Assembly: GCA_038030265.1 (NCBI GenBank)
Contig: CM075940.1
Location: 9,114,001 to 9,178,000 of the forward strand
DNA from: Corythucha ciliata
Lineage: Eukaryota; Arthropoda; Insecta; Hemiptera; Tingidae
Direction of reading: 5' to 3'
Length of the DNA: 64,000 bases
Shown here: positions 34,401-46,967 of the stretch, one piece after another
How positions within the stretch are numbered: position 1 is the first letter of the stretch
How the letters are laid out: each line of letters starts with the position of its first letter
Notes under the pieces: model-generated
Database searches by the model: none
Seen by the model: the letters and a program-made list of their open reading frames with translations, nothing else
What the model was told of the DNA's origin: nothing
Made by a program: the position numbers and the translations under genes

Positions 34401-36974
34401 TGAGAAGAGATGAAGAGAGAGAAGAATGAGGAAATCCGGCTCGGAAGGAGGGGGGGGCGACTGCGATTGTTTGTGGGTTGCCGTTTGGAGGGGGGGGGGG
34501 TGACATGAGGTAACACAGAAGACACGATTTTTTTTTTTTTTTTTCAAAATAAATATTATTCTTTCCTGCCTGTAAAACTCCATAACCTCTTATCCGATTT
34601 GGCTTATTTTCAATTGGGGACACTGCCAAATATTTTCTAGCTTATTACAATTTCAGATCAATCGTCTGTTTTTCCTCTTTTCATCTTATAGGAACCTCGT
34701 TTTTAATCCAAAGCAGTACTACATAAAAATGTTAATCCACTCCATGTCTTTTTCTGCTTTACATAAATATCTCACGCCATTATTCCCCATTATTTCAACT
34801 TTTTAAGTTGACACGACGGGCGTATTTCCTTAAAATTTATTGAAAAGTGCAATCACTGAAAAATATGCGCGGGATTGGAAATCCTTTTTGAAGAAGAGGA
34901 CGAAGAAGAAGAAGGAAAAAAAAATGAATCGGCTCCTTTTTATGCCTGTCTTTCTTTTCCCACCCACAGAGAAGCTCTTTGCTTTTGTAGTTCGTAATTA
35001 TTTCGAAGAAGGTTGACGATCTCCGTAGTCTGCCGTTTTGATTTGACTTGAAGAATCCCCCAAAAAATCTTCTTGGCTGATGGTTATAGGCCATCGGCAT
35101 TGTGGGATGGGTGAATGTGGGCGAGGTGGCAAGTCAATTTTCTTTCGAGAATCGCGTGTTAAATGTGATTATTTGACTCTACGGTATTGATTGAAAATGC
35201 AAATTATATTTTACTTTTTCACACAACTGCTTTTAAAAAAAAGGTGAACGCTGTGCTTTACCTTTAAATAATTATTTAGAACGGAACCCTGAAAAACACT
35301 CCCTTTAACAACAATTTTTTTTTTAATGAACAAATTGAAAAAAAGTTTGTTTTTTTTTGTTTTTTTTTCACCAAACTGATGATATGCATCACATCAGACT
35401 AGACTTGAGTGAAGGAGACCCATTTCATAATACCTTCGACAATGAGAGAAAGAAAAAACCTTCAGCCACCCTCCCTATTATTATCGATCTATTATGCACC
35501 AGTGCTAAATAAATAATAGATGTCTTCAGTGTATAACCCGTCCTACCTGCTTCCCTTATTTGAATGCTCACCCTTTGCAAAGAAAAAAAAAAAGTGGTCC
35601 ATCGATAATGCTCCTAACGTATTTCTTTAAAACGTGGGATGGATTCATCTTAAAATTAATTTCGTTTTACGTTCTTTTTTTGTTGATCAGAGACAGAGAA
35701 AAATAAAAGTATGATCGACAAAAACTTTACCCAATATCAATTGGTTACGGGCGACGGTTTTGTTACAAGATGGGTCTAGACGGGTGAATCGCGGAGAGGG
35801 GGGGGGGAAGGAGCGTCGCCCCGTGAGGACGCCTCATTTCGTTTTCCACGGTTGTTTTCAAGTTCTGAAGAACTCGAGAAAGGAAGAAAAACATTGATCA
35901 AGAAAAAAAAAATTATAAATGTGCATCAAAACTATATCTTTTGGGGCTCTGCTAAACGGGCTTGAAAGAACTGAATCGAAACAGTTAAGATATAGGGGCT
36001 CCAGGTTAACATCAATATTTGGGATCAACAAACTACCTGGAAAGCTATGTCTTTCTTTTGACTCGTGAAGAGGTCATTTTGACGTATACAACCAACAAAC
36101 CGGCCAACCGCCTAACCGTGACAATATAGTTTGTGCGAGCGGAGGTCCTCACAAGAAGTTCATCAGTGAGAACTCCCCCCCCCCCTGCTTCACCAACTAC
36201 ATAGTTATCGAAAAGTTTCTTAGCACGCAATTCAAAGTTAAGAGATCAAACTCACTTCGCATGGTACTATGATACATAGGTTACTCGTCCTTTTTTTCTT
36301 TTTTAAAAAGTAACCTTACGACCTAAACATGGATATTAATTTGAACTAATAAAGGAATTCCACTGCTTCATTAATAAATGAGCTTGGTATATTCATTTCA
36401 GGCCAAATGTTAAGTGGGATCATTCGAAGAATTTCGACCGCGCGTGTACCCTATGAACTATACAATATTCGTCAGTGAATTTTAAAAGGCTTTCAAGCAG
36501 CTTCCACTCGTATAAGCCCGCGAGGAGCTTATCATGGAAAATGACAGTGGTGGACAGCCTTTTCTGCGACGGCGGCAACATTTGGATGACGAGCCGCTTC
36601 AGTATTGTCCCGTGGATTTTTACGAGCCATTCCTGTGGAACGTTTACGCCTTTCTTTCTTTACAATTTTTGATCAATTTCGGACTATTAAATTGGTCGGT
36701 TTTCCAAATTTTTCGACATTCTGAATTGAGTTTTGAGCTTCCAAAGCTCAGCGGCGGTGGGGTGGCGCGGAAGGGCGGGGGGTCCATCATCACTACAGCT
36801 TTGTACGAGTTTCTATATGCTACAGGGGAAACATTTCCCCAGATTGCAACTAGCCATACATAAATAAATTGCCAAACTAAAAATAAGTTTGTAAAGCGCA
36901 CAGCTTCGTTTATAAAGACAAGCAAATAATTTGATTCCCGCAATTATACTCGCCAGGCTATTTTTAACAGCCAT

Positions 36975-36977
<3 letters not shown>

Positions 36978-37022
<45 letters not shown>
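36978..37022. repeat. 45-nt T homopolymer
   Basis: The longest single-base run in the window. Its exact length may be an assembly or sequencing artefact. Confidence 0.95.
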
Positions 37023-37377
37023 CTCAATGCGTTAGTCATCTTGCAAAACTCATTTTACTTTCTACTTTTTTTAGGACTCAAGGGCCATCAGAAACGATAC
37101 CACCGAGAAGAACATGCGGGCGCCCGAAAAATGAAAACAAAGCAGCCAAAAATGCCGTTGACACGGGTCGGCGTTCTTCTCTGCGAATTTATTTATTTTA
37201 GGTATGCTAATTTATTTATATATTCGTGTGTTTACACGCGTCCTCAATCAAAACGTAATTTTCAAAGTTGCGATTTTTCTCGCGGACTCGAGATCGGTCG
37301 ATCGAGTCTTCTATATACATATAAAGCGGTTGAGCGCTGACGCGAAACGGCCGAAAAATGTACGCGTCACGGAGAAA

Positions 37378-38745
37378 ACCCCTTCGACTGTGATGAATGA
37401 TCGAAAATCCGTCTGTAGAATTTTTGGACTCACTGTGTCGAAACCCCTGAGGATGTAGGCGGATCATTTTTGCTAAAATCTTCCACAGAGAGGATAAGTG
37501 GTAGATTTTAACGATTTTTGAGCATTTTCTTAAAGTGAAAGACAAGAATGATGTTGATGTTTATTCTAGTCTAGTTAGTTGTTTTTCTCGGCTCCCAGAG
37601 CGGACAGTTGGGGTCCGCATGTGTTGAGGCTCTTCTTCGGGTCATATTGAACTCGATTTCAGAGCCGAAATTTGTGGAAAAATTCTCGGGTCACTTGCAA
37701 ACGGCGCTTAAGAGGCAAACAAGAGTGTGGCGTGATGTCACTGGATTTGGCAGAGTTCAAGCCTGCATGGTCAAATCATGGCCGGACGCGGTTCATGCTT
37801 CCCTCGAACAGGTCTCAATTGACAAATGCGTCGTTTCTCGTGAAAACGCGTCTAAAGGGCCAGTCAGCGGCCCTTAAACGGTCCCAAAAATTGTGCGATT
37901 ATTTGTGCTGTCGTTGTTTTCGGTTTGATTTTCTCAACTGCAGATTGGCTCGGAGAGGCCCACGGCGGGCGTCGAAGCTCTTCCTTCAAGAGACCGTAGG
38001 TATAGAAAAATTATTGAGGCCCTTGAAAATGTGCACAAGCGGCCGCCGAGTACGATGGTATCACGGCTGAGAACCCATTCAACGGATCTTCTGATCGAAA
38101 ATCCGTTCCAATTTTCTGATTCCCCTCCCCCTGTTGAAATGTCTGCCAAAATCAACCGTGGGTGTGCTTTTAGCGATTTTTGAGCAATTTTTTTAAACAG
38201 TTTATGTATGTCCAGTAAACAGCCTATGGCAATGCTACGTTGTAAAATGCAGTCTGTTCCTGCCAAAATGGGCCTAAACGGACCGTCACCTCCCTCCCCT
38301 CGTAAAAGTGGCCAAAAATAAGCGTATGTTGGTTTCGGCGAGCCGATTTTCTTGACTCCGAGGTCCCCGCATACCCTCCTTGGACGCCAAGACAGTCGAT
38401 TGCGTGACCAAAGTTTGCAAAAGCTAATTAAAAACGCGGGAACCACACGGGGAACTCCTTCAACTGCTCATCTCATGGTCTGATCCAGTATCCGTTTAAA
38501 TTGTATGATTTCTCCTATATCGTCTATTTTTAAAAGTTAACCAATTTCGCCAAGACCAGCACGTTTTATAGGATCAATGTGTTTCGATTTGAACCACTCC
38601 CAGCCAAAAAACCTCCTAAGGGGGGGGGGTGGCAAAGAGGCTCGCCTGAGTTGAGTGGCCAAAAACGGTGGGCATCATGAGTGAGAACCCCTTCCAAAGA
38701 CGTATCGAATCGAGAAACTGTTTTGATTTTCGCTTCCCCAGTGAG
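37378..38745 (+). repeat. Family M: tandem series of diverged modular repeats
   Basis: Two blocks alternate. Block 2 (aacggatcttctgatcg, then aaaatccgtt and a pyrimidine-rich tail) is at about 37378, 38061, 38439 and 38674. Block 1 (ccaaaaatgagcg, then ttggtttcgg and gattttctcgactcc) is at about 37881, 38313 and 38655. A third block (caattgacaaatgc) is at about 37817, and a fourth (gtgtttcgatttgaacc) at 38579. Spacing varies from about 100 to 500 bp. The 170-codon minus-strand open frame here lies wholly in repeat and is not taken as a gene. Confidence 0.65.
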
Positions 38746-38862
38746 GTCAACTCCTATCAGGATTCGAAGGATCACCAAATGTCTCATTTTGGCTAATTAT
38801 GTCTTGCGTCCCGCGCATTTTGGACGCATTTTGTCACAGGTTCTGTTCTTTATATCTAGAAT

Positions 38863-39008
38863 AAAGCTCGGTGCACACGTTTCATTTTTTGAAGCATGAT
38901 GGCCTGCCTGTTCTAAAAAAACAACCGGTCACTACCGGGGATCATAGGTTTTTTTTTCAAAATGCATGTAAACATGCTTCGAAAAATGCATCGTGTGTAC
39001 CGAGCTTT
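38863..39008. mobile_element. 146-bp MITE with AGAAT target duplication
   Basis: The left end AAAGCTCGGTGCACACG and the reverse complement of the right end AAAGCTCGGTACACACG differ at one base. The match continues through a CATTTTT..GAAGCATG block to about 36 bp. The flanks are AGAAT at 38858-38862 and AGAAT at 39009-39013, an exact 5-bp duplication. The core is short, with no reading frame. Confidence 0.75.
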
Positions 39009-39179
39009 AGAATCGAAATATACTAATTTTTGAAAACAGGTCATACAACTGGATTTGATGACTCAACTCATGGCTGAAATGAGCTCCTGGAGGCAATTCA
39101 ATAGTTCGTGATGGAATAATATATAGTTTCTTAATTTGTACTAAATTCTGTTTGAAAGTGGTAATGAAGCAAAATAGTT

Positions 39180-40000
39180 AAATTATTTTTTACATTAGCC
39201 AAATCCACAAAATTTTGTTTTTGTAGGACTCAAACCCACGAAATTTGGTTTTCTGTTGTGCGAAGTCCGTGAATTCGGTATGAAAGAGCCAAATCCGTGA
39301 AATAGGGTTTGAAGGAGCCAATTTCTCGACGTTTGAATTTGAATGATTGAAAATCTGCTGAATTTGGGATGAACTTTTTTTTTTAATCAAATTTTAAAGG
39401 AAACGATTCCTTGAATTTGGTTTATTGAATGTGCCAAATCACTTTTCGAATTAGCCAAACCATTTCAAAAGGAGTCAAACCTAACAAATTCGATTCCTTA
39501 ATGAAAAAGTCGAAATAAACGAGTAAAATCGGGTTTTCAATAAGCGACACTGGGTGAAATTTGGATTGAAATAGCCAGAATCGTGAAATTAGGTTTTGAA
39601 AGAGCTCAAGTCATGAAATTTGACTTTGGAAAGAACCAAACACGCGAAGTTGGGTTTTCTGAAAGCTTATAAATCTGTTTTTGAAGAAGACAAACGAGTG
39701 AAATTTGATTTTCAATGAGCCAAACGCCAAAATCGGGGTTTTCACATAAGAGAAAACTCCTCTGATGTAGCGGCCCTTGGTTTTGGTACTTGGGCAAAAC
39801 CTGCTATGAAATTGGTTTTTCGAGAACAAATTCCGTGAAATAATCACGGTCAAAACCACAAAATTTGTATCCCGAAGGAGTGGAAACCAGCAAAATTTGG
39901 TTTTAGTAAGAGTCAAGCCCACGAATTTTTTTGTTTTTTGAAAATGCCAAGATCGTGACATTGGGGTATTGTATGAGCTAAACCCCCTAAATTGGGTTTT
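39180..40000 (-). repeat. 30-bp minisatellite family, reverse array
   Basis: Units such as 'gccaaacccacgaaatttgg' plus 'ttttgaaagag' repeat for about 0.8 kb. They are the reverse complement of the unit at 5.8 and 30 kb. Divergence is high; open frames here are by-products of the repeat. Confidence 0.8.
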
Positions 40001-41129
40001 GGAACTTCATTGAGACGATATGTCCCTTTCCTCCCCCCATTTATTTTTATTTGATATCCCGATTTTCGAATTGACAACCCTAGAGATTCGCAGTTTCCCC
40101 AATAATTTAAATTTTAGCGAATTTTGTAGAAATCATCAGGCCTAAGTGGGGATTTTCTGGGTTATAGGGATCACTTTTTCCAATCTAGCTTCTAGGGGGA
40201 TTTTCCATGCTCCCTAACCTGTAGGATTTGTGGTTCTCGCTATCCGAATACTGCAGTTTCTGTTATTCTTTCCGGAAAATAATATACACGGAGGAAGCTT
40301 CAACTAAAGTAATAACGACTTCAAATGTCACGAATTTGATGGTGTGGAAGGTTTGGGACTGCGTGGAAGGCTCATTTACATATTTCCACCAAGCCTCCAC
40401 AACCGTCGTATTACACATTATATTGTATCTTTCCGATCAATACAGCACTCAGTAACTAATGAAACTACTTTATTAAGGTAACACATGAATGATTAAGCCC
40501 TGTGTCTGTGCATTCGGAATGATCCATGGTGTGAAAAATTACTCCATATAGAAGGAATGGTGTAATCGTGTGAGCCCTTTTCTTCCTCCTCCTCATCAGT
40601 CATCCAAGTTACTCAGTACTTTGGAAAAGAGAAGAAAGCTAGTTTTGAGTTTCATAGGAAGAATAAGAAGGGAAAAGTAGTGAAAATTGAGATAGCTTAT
40701 ACTCATCGAGGGAAAATAGCCGAAGTTGGTGGAAAGAAAACCTGTGTAGGGTGGGGGGAAAGAGGCTGAGACAAGAGGATGGGTTGAGAAAAAGACCCTT
40801 CACCCATTTTCTATGGGCAAGCCTTTATGGCCTGGATGGGTGGGGGGGGGGGTGAAATAGGCAAAAGAAGGTAGGAGCTTCTAGTAAAAAAAAGTATAGG
40901 AGAAAAACTTCGTTAGTAGTTATTCACAAAGATGTGTTACAAAAAGGTCCAGAAGCATATCGACTAATAGAGTCCGTCAACCTCAAGAAATAATAATTAG
41001 TATCCAAGATCTCTCCTTTCCCAGTTGTTTTCTCACTATACTAGTACAACCCCGTCACACCCAACCACCCCCCTCAATACGCACACCGATGGAAAGGAAA
41101 AAAAAAAAAGAGTGTAGGGGCGAAAGGAA
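40001..41129. other. Proximal upstream region of cut
   Basis: AT-rich with a G-run at 40843. Part of 40230-40450 has an open frame and mixed composition but no recognisable product. No TATA box was identified. Confidence 0.45.
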
Positions 41130-41510
41130 AGAAAAAAGTGGGCGTGATTGAAGGCTATCGAAGAGTGACCGTCCTGCGCCGAGAGGCGGGTGCAGAAGCA
41201 CGGGGCGAAGAAAGGGTAAAAATGAACCTGAAGGGGGGAACCCCCCCTTTGGTATGGGGCGGAGCGGGGATGCGCGAGATATCACGCGCGAGGATTCGAG
41301 GAAAACGGCCGAAATGTCTGCTTCTGAGGCCGCGTGAGAGCAGGCAAGTGCGGGGGTTTTTGCCTCCTCCCGGCCTTTTTCCTCTCATCCCGTCCACCAC
41401 GGAACCCCTTCCCGTCCCGTCGACCCGTCACGGCCCCCTGCCCTCCCTTTTGAAGCCGCTTAAAGCTTGGCTTATTCAGTTGCTGGCTTGACACAGTGCA
41501 GGTCGGTTCA
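41130..41510 (+). promoter_or_regulatory. GC/CpG-rich putative cut promoter with initiator and DPE-like element
   Basis: This is one of the more GC- and CpG-rich stretches in the window and lies directly upstream of the Cut start exon. TCAGTT at 41476-41481 is an exact match to the arthropod initiator TCAKTY, with A(+1) at 41478. GGTTCA at 41505-41510, exactly +28 to +33, matches the DPE consensus RGWYVT at five of six positions. No TATA box stands about 30 bp upstream. If transcription starts here, the leader to the ATG is 183 nt unless a small intron (donor CAG/GTCGGT at 41502, acceptor at 41658) is removed. The unspliced leader has two minimal upstream ORFs: ATG-TGA at 41540-41545 and ATG-ACT-TAG at 41611-41619. 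Confidence 0.4.
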
Positions 41511-41660
41511 TCGGGTTTTGTCTCCTGTTTGCTCGAAGCATGTGACTCTCGTAATTTCGTGATCATCCCCGAAATGTGATTTTTTTTTTTTTTTTTACTC
41601 TTCCGCCGTCATGACTTAGAAAGTGGGGGCCCTCCAAAAAAAGTTTAATTTTTCACAGTT

Positions 41661-41741
41661 ATGGATATTCATGGTATGCAGTCTATGGACTGGCTTTTCA
41701 AGAAAGAACGAATCTATCTCTTGGCTCAATTTTGGCAGCAG
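41661..41741 (+). CDS. cut: cut (CUX family homeobox factor), N-terminal coding exon
   Basis: This exon encodes the first 27 residues of Cut, a nuclear transcription factor with CUT repeats and a homeodomain. The start ATG is followed by the block DWLFKKERIYLLAQFWQQ. Drosophila Cut, recalled from memory, has DWFFKKEQIYLLAQFWQQ near its N-terminus, so 16 of 18 residues agree. The exon ends on CAG at a strong GTGAGT donor, in phase 0. The ATG at 41661 is preferred over in-frame ATGs at 41676 and 41685 because the M-D-aliphatic start also matches the fly protein. An in-frame TAA at 41646-41648 closes the upstream frame. The exon may begin at the AG of 41657-41658 (acceptor tttttcacag), or it may be a first exon running from the promoter near 41478. 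Vertebrate CUX1 has a different N-terminus, which argues for an arthropod. Confidence 0.93.
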
Positions 41742-42446
41742 GTGAGTTCGTCATCCCCATGTACGTAGATTTCTGGGGGAGTTTACGGGGATGCAGTGGA
41801 CTCCGAAAATCTTCCAAAAGTGCAAGAATACAAAAAAATGAAATAGTGCTGTGACAATCGGGTTTCTACTCTCTACCCTTCAAGTGCATGTGGTTTTATA
41901 GTTTTTTCGTCGGACTTTAAAAATCCCGAGGTACGGCCCATTTTTTAAAAGTCTACTTTAATTTTCTTAATTTTTACTGTATTACCACGCGGTTTTCTTC
42001 TTTTTTAGCCCACCATTCCGAAAAAAAAAAAAAACGAAGAAAAATTAAAAAATCCGGGTTCAAATTTTATAAAAGTAAACAAATTAATTGTTGAAAATTC
42101 ATAAGAAAATGAAGAATTTCCTGGAAATTTTCCTGAAGTGTCAATCTGATGATAAATTCATAAACTTTAAAAGTTTTAAAAAGAGTTGGTCCCAAAAATT
42201 CAAAGTTTAACTCAGTTCAAAAAGTGATTAAAACAGTGATTCTGTTTTGTTTTATTTTCAATCAGTTTTAAAATTTCGGGAATCGGAATAAGTGAGAAAC
42301 CCGGCAGATGAAGTTTGCGAGACTCACACCGGAGAAGATAAGCCTAAAGGCTCAACTCGGCCTGTCTTCTCTACATGTTTGTATACATTTTTTTTCTTTT
42401 TTCAAAGCTGTTCAAAACTGTAGTTGACATTTTTTGTTTTTATAAT

Positions 42447-42470
42447 AAAAAAAAAAAAAAAAAAAAAAAA
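42447..42470. repeat. 24-nt A homopolymer in cut intron 1
   Basis: An uninterrupted A run after tataat. No retroposon body or target duplication was recognised beside it. Confidence 0.95.
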
Positions 42471-45400
42471 CTTGCTGTTTGTACGAAATGTGCGCCTTGG
42501 GTGTCGTACAGCAAATTCCAATAGTTTTTAAAAACTCTCTTTTGAAGATGTGCGTGATATCTTATGAATGGGCCCGCACTTCTTTTTTCCTATTTTTTAT
42601 ATTTAAATTTTAATTTGTGAGGAGGAAAAATCTGAAAAATTAACCAGCTTTTTGTGTGACAGTAAACAGAATTCAATTATTCTTAAAACTAGCAATACTT
42701 TAGTGTTGCATGATGTTTCTTTTTAATACACACTCAGTGTTTTGTTTCACACCGGCTCGACTTTTTAAAAAGCGGTGCCCCCCCCCCTATCTATAGTTGA
42801 CACATTCGCTCTTTTTCCCCCTTCTTGTTAATTACAAGTTTTGCTAATATTGCCCGACCTTATAGTGAACATTGAAAACGTGTTTACAAAACGTCCTCCT
42901 GATTTTTAACTTTTTATTATTATTTCCCACTGCCCATCACCTAACATTTTTTTTTTCTTTTCTCGCACTCTTTTTTTCTGAATGTTCCCCGGGGTGACAC
43001 GTGAACTTTTGAAAATGCCATAAAAACGCCGCGTCTCGCTCCCTTCCCACTCTTGGTCTTCCCCCCTTTTTTTTTTTAAGTCCCTTTCACCAGTAAATAT
43101 AGAAACAGCCTATTGAGAAGACATGATCTGATTTACAGCCATGTCCGAAATAAACAGTCGTTGTCACTTGGCAGGAGCGATTGTGAGCCGACCAATCAGA
43201 AATAGTTTGACTCTCGGTTATAAGTTTTGTGACATAGACAAACCGGCACAAAAACTCTCTCTATAAATAATTTTCTTTTTTATAAAGAAGTTGGCTGTGT
43301 GTCACTTAAGAAAGAAAGACTAAACATCAAATTTCAATTATGGGAAATGTGAACAGGTTCCGCGATCCCCCCCCCCCCGCTCACCAAAAGGGAAACAGTT
43401 GCATTCATTTAATTACGTCAATCGTTTCAGAGCCCTCATTCTATTTTACCAAATATTGAGCATGTTAAGTGTTTACCCAGGTGATCCTTTCTCCCGGCTC
43501 TTTTTCTCCCCTACTTCTCCTCTCTGGAAGAGTTTGAAGGGTGGCGAAAAAAAAAAAAGTGCTAAAAGTATCGAGTGTGCTAATTGCTGCCTTCCATTTA
43601 GACTCAGGAGTGCGGGAGGGGCCCACCTGCCTAGGAAAACTCAAGTACGGATTAATGTGTATATACGCGTCCCACTGGTGGATAACCTTTCCCCTCGTCC
43701 GCAGCCCTTATTTTCACACATGCTTTTTTTTCGTGTCTCTTTTCCACTTTTTTTTCTCGCTCTCTTCATCCCTCCTATGGGTCCGATTGAATGTGCTATA
43801 AGGCTTTAATTACCGAATGTTTACTGGTTGGGGGAGAGGAAGAAAAAAAAAAGATTGAAGAGGAGAAACTTTAAAGGGAATTGAATCATTTTTGATCAAC
43901 CTGAAATATCGAACGTATTTGATCTTCATTAAGTTAATTCTATCAAGTTTTTAAAAAGTATTCCTTTAAAACAATTATTTTAGTGCCCTTAAGTACTTAC
44001 TGTTACGTTTTTTGAACGCTTATTAAGTAAACGTTTCGAATAAGGTTTCAATTTCATTTTGTTTTGGCAGAGTCTTGAGAGGACCATTCCCATACACTAG
44101 CCCCCCCCCCCCCAACCCAGCCACTACAAATTTTGGCACATCACCATACGACTTAACTTGGCTTTTGTTTTCAGTGTTTGTAGGAGCTTTTTGTTCCTTT
44201 TTCTTTTCAATAATACGCGTTTGTGTGACTTGTCACAGCCCGAGGTTTGTGCTTTCCTTAATTTCCGAGAAATATTGACGGAATTATTCTTCAATTTTTT
44301 TTTTTTTGTCCCCCTTCGTTCTAAATCGCCCCGAGCTTAAAGGTTTCAAAGGAGTGGCATTTGATGTAGTTCTGACCTTAACAATATGATCATGGATCTC
44401 TGGTCGGTCATCAAAATCACATTAATAGACGATCTTCGGCCCCAAGGTAAAGGTGGGCTGCTTCCTTACCTCCTCATCTCCACCTTCCCCCTTCCCCATA
44501 GCTAATTTCGAGACAGAAAAATTATATAACAATTAGTGGCTTATGGAAAAGAGGAAATCCTCGGTTGGAAAGGGGTATGGCTTTCGAGCGTGCGCGTGTG
44601 ATGAATGTGCAAAAGAGCGTTAGGAGAAAAGGATGAAAACGGTTTGGATAAGAAAAAGAGGGTGGAGACGGGGAATAGTTAAACTCATTTGAATATTCCA
44701 ATTGACTTTGTTTTTGATGAGTATCGAGTCAGTCGCACCCTTGAATTTCTCAAAAGGGAAAACGTAGAGAAAGAGAGACAGAAAGATACTACTCACCCTC
44801 CTGTTGATGAATTTTCGAAATGTTCATTCTCTTTCCTCCAACTTCTCTCTGTCCCCTCACTCCCCTGTCTGTAAAACATGGAGACTTGTGAGTAGGAGGT
44901 GAGGGTGTCTGTGTGTGAGTGCGTGTGAAAGGGTTGGGATTCAGACCCCCTTAGAAAATAAGGGCTGATGAGAAATATCAAGCTCAATGTGTAGAGAAAG
45001 AGAGAGTGAGAGAAAAGAGGAAGCGAGAAACACGGTAATCAATAATATCTGCACTATACAATAGCTTAGAGATGAAACAGTATACATATATAAATCTCTC
45101 TTTTCGGCTTCACTCAATTTTCTTTAGGTTTGGAAAGCCACTTTAAAAAAAAAAAATTGGTTCTCAAAGCCATGATTCTTTTCCCTTCCCTATAAGCCAT
45201 TGATCGGAAAGACCTGTAATGATTTAATACAGCGTTGTGCAAGTTGCTGTAATCTGTGCTTCTATTAAGTAATGCAATTATCTCATCTCGCAACCCCGGT
45301 GTAAGACGCTATAGCCCACTAACTTACTAACTTCTCTTGAAGAATACAGCCCTCTTTAAAGGCTTAAAGCCGTTGCATTTCATCCCTATTGCAAGTTTTT

Positions 45401-46908
45401 TTTTTTTTTTAAGAAATAGTTCAATAAGGAAAAAGAAACTGCCACTACTAATACCAGGAGAGAGGGAAGAAAAAAGGGGTATGACGTTAATTTACTAAAC
45501 TGTCGACGCATCTTGAAATAGAACTCGAGGAGCCGATCATCGGGGAAGTCTGTGGAATAGAGAAACGTTGTCCTTGGGTTTTAGGTTCCCCCTCTAATGT
45601 CTTCGGTTAATGACAAGCATATGTCAGTCTATATCCTATATCCAGCTGCTCTGAATCATCTTCCCCGCGCGCTCGTAAAAACGTATACCCTCCCCCCTTT
45701 CCCTCGACACTGTCTTTCCTATCTAATTACCGCCTGACTGTGAAGCTGTTTTTCCCTCTCTGTTGTCTCTCCCCGTCTATTTCAGAATGATTTAATTTTC
45801 GCATTTCTCACTGCCATTATGATTTCCCTTTGCTTTATACATTTTTTTCCTAGAAATTATTTCATTCAATTAATTTAATATTTTTTTGAAGTAAACCCTC
45901 CTACACGAACAGTAAGTCTGTCGTTCGGCCAAGAGATTTCAGTTTAAAAATAAATCATTTTATTTGATTTTTATCAGTTAAGGGATTGAAAAACGCGCGT
46001 GTTGACCCTGAATGTGTCAACAGGCTTTAATTTACTATACTTTTTTTGAAAGAAAAATATTGCTTCAAGAACCCCATCTCTGGGTCATTAAGCCCTTTCG
46101 CGCTTCCTATTTTCACCAGTAATTAACCATCTTTAAATAAAAAAAAAAGAAAAAAAGTTATTCAAAAACCGGGTATTGAAAATTGGCGTGTATACAAGTC
46201 ACTTCGAAACAAGAGCCAACACGGATAACGTTTTCTACGCTAATTAGTTACCAGTAAAAAACCCTCACCCTCTGCCCCCCCTCCCCCCCGAAAGAAGAAA
46301 AAAAAGATGACTTGATTCTATTTCCGCTCTCTCCAGCCTAAATGTTTAGTCACCGTACTCCCTCATAGCTTTGGCATAGAGTTGAAAGGGATGCTGTCGA
46401 TGGGTTTTCATGAGACATGAGAGAAACCGGTGGGGGGGGGGGGCTTTTGAGCTTTCGCCTAGTTGAAACCGCAAGCACCTTTTCCTCCGACAGCCTCAGT
46501 TTTAGTTAATGTGATTATATACACTGATCGTTAATTTAAGTGATGTCCTAAGAAATCGTTTACCGATATATCGTTTGTGTATGGAGTGTTGACGGTGGGA
46601 GAGGGGAAGGGGGAAATGCGGTTTCGTTTTTGGGGTTGCTTGACCGGTTTAGTTTGTTCCGATGTTCTCAGGGTGGTGAGGGGACTGGGTGAGAAACCTT
46701 GGAAGAGAATAAAAAGCTTTGCAAATAATATTCGTGACATACTAGTTGACAGAAAGATATTGACATTTTTATGATTTCATAATTTTCAACATTTATTATG
46801 AAGGCGAAAGATCCCCGCTATAAGGGGGAGAGAACTTGAATTTCCTCGTAATAATCTGAATTTTATTTTTATCGGAGTTACTGTTTGACACGTTAAATTA
46901 TCTTTAAA

Positions 46909-46967
46909 AGAAGAAAAAAGACGAAGAGCAGGAGAAGAAGAAGAAGACGAAGAAGAAGAAAAAGACA
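46909..46967. repeat. GAA-type purine tract
   Basis: Imperfect GAA repeats with occasional C or G. Such strand-asymmetric tracts can form triplex DNA. Open frames read across it are Ser- or Lys-rich and are not genes. Confidence 0.85.

Larger units (their letters stand above)
30481..37377. other. Low-repeat stretch upstream of cut
   Basis: The longest stretch free of minisatellites and family M in the upstream region. It has a candidate enhancer (31190-31450), G/C runs (32813, 34491, 35800, 36176) and T tracts. An open frame at 36534-36863 has mixed composition but no splice support. Regulatory function is possible but unproven. Confidence 0.5.

Noticed and set aside
37934..38446. 170-codon open frame on the minus strand
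   Set aside because: It runs entirely through family M repeat blocks that are open only by chance.
44387..44447. Short ATG frame ending at CAAG/GTAAAG inside cut intron 1
   Set aside because: It ends in phase 1, which cannot join the phase-0 second Cut exon, and nothing else supports it.
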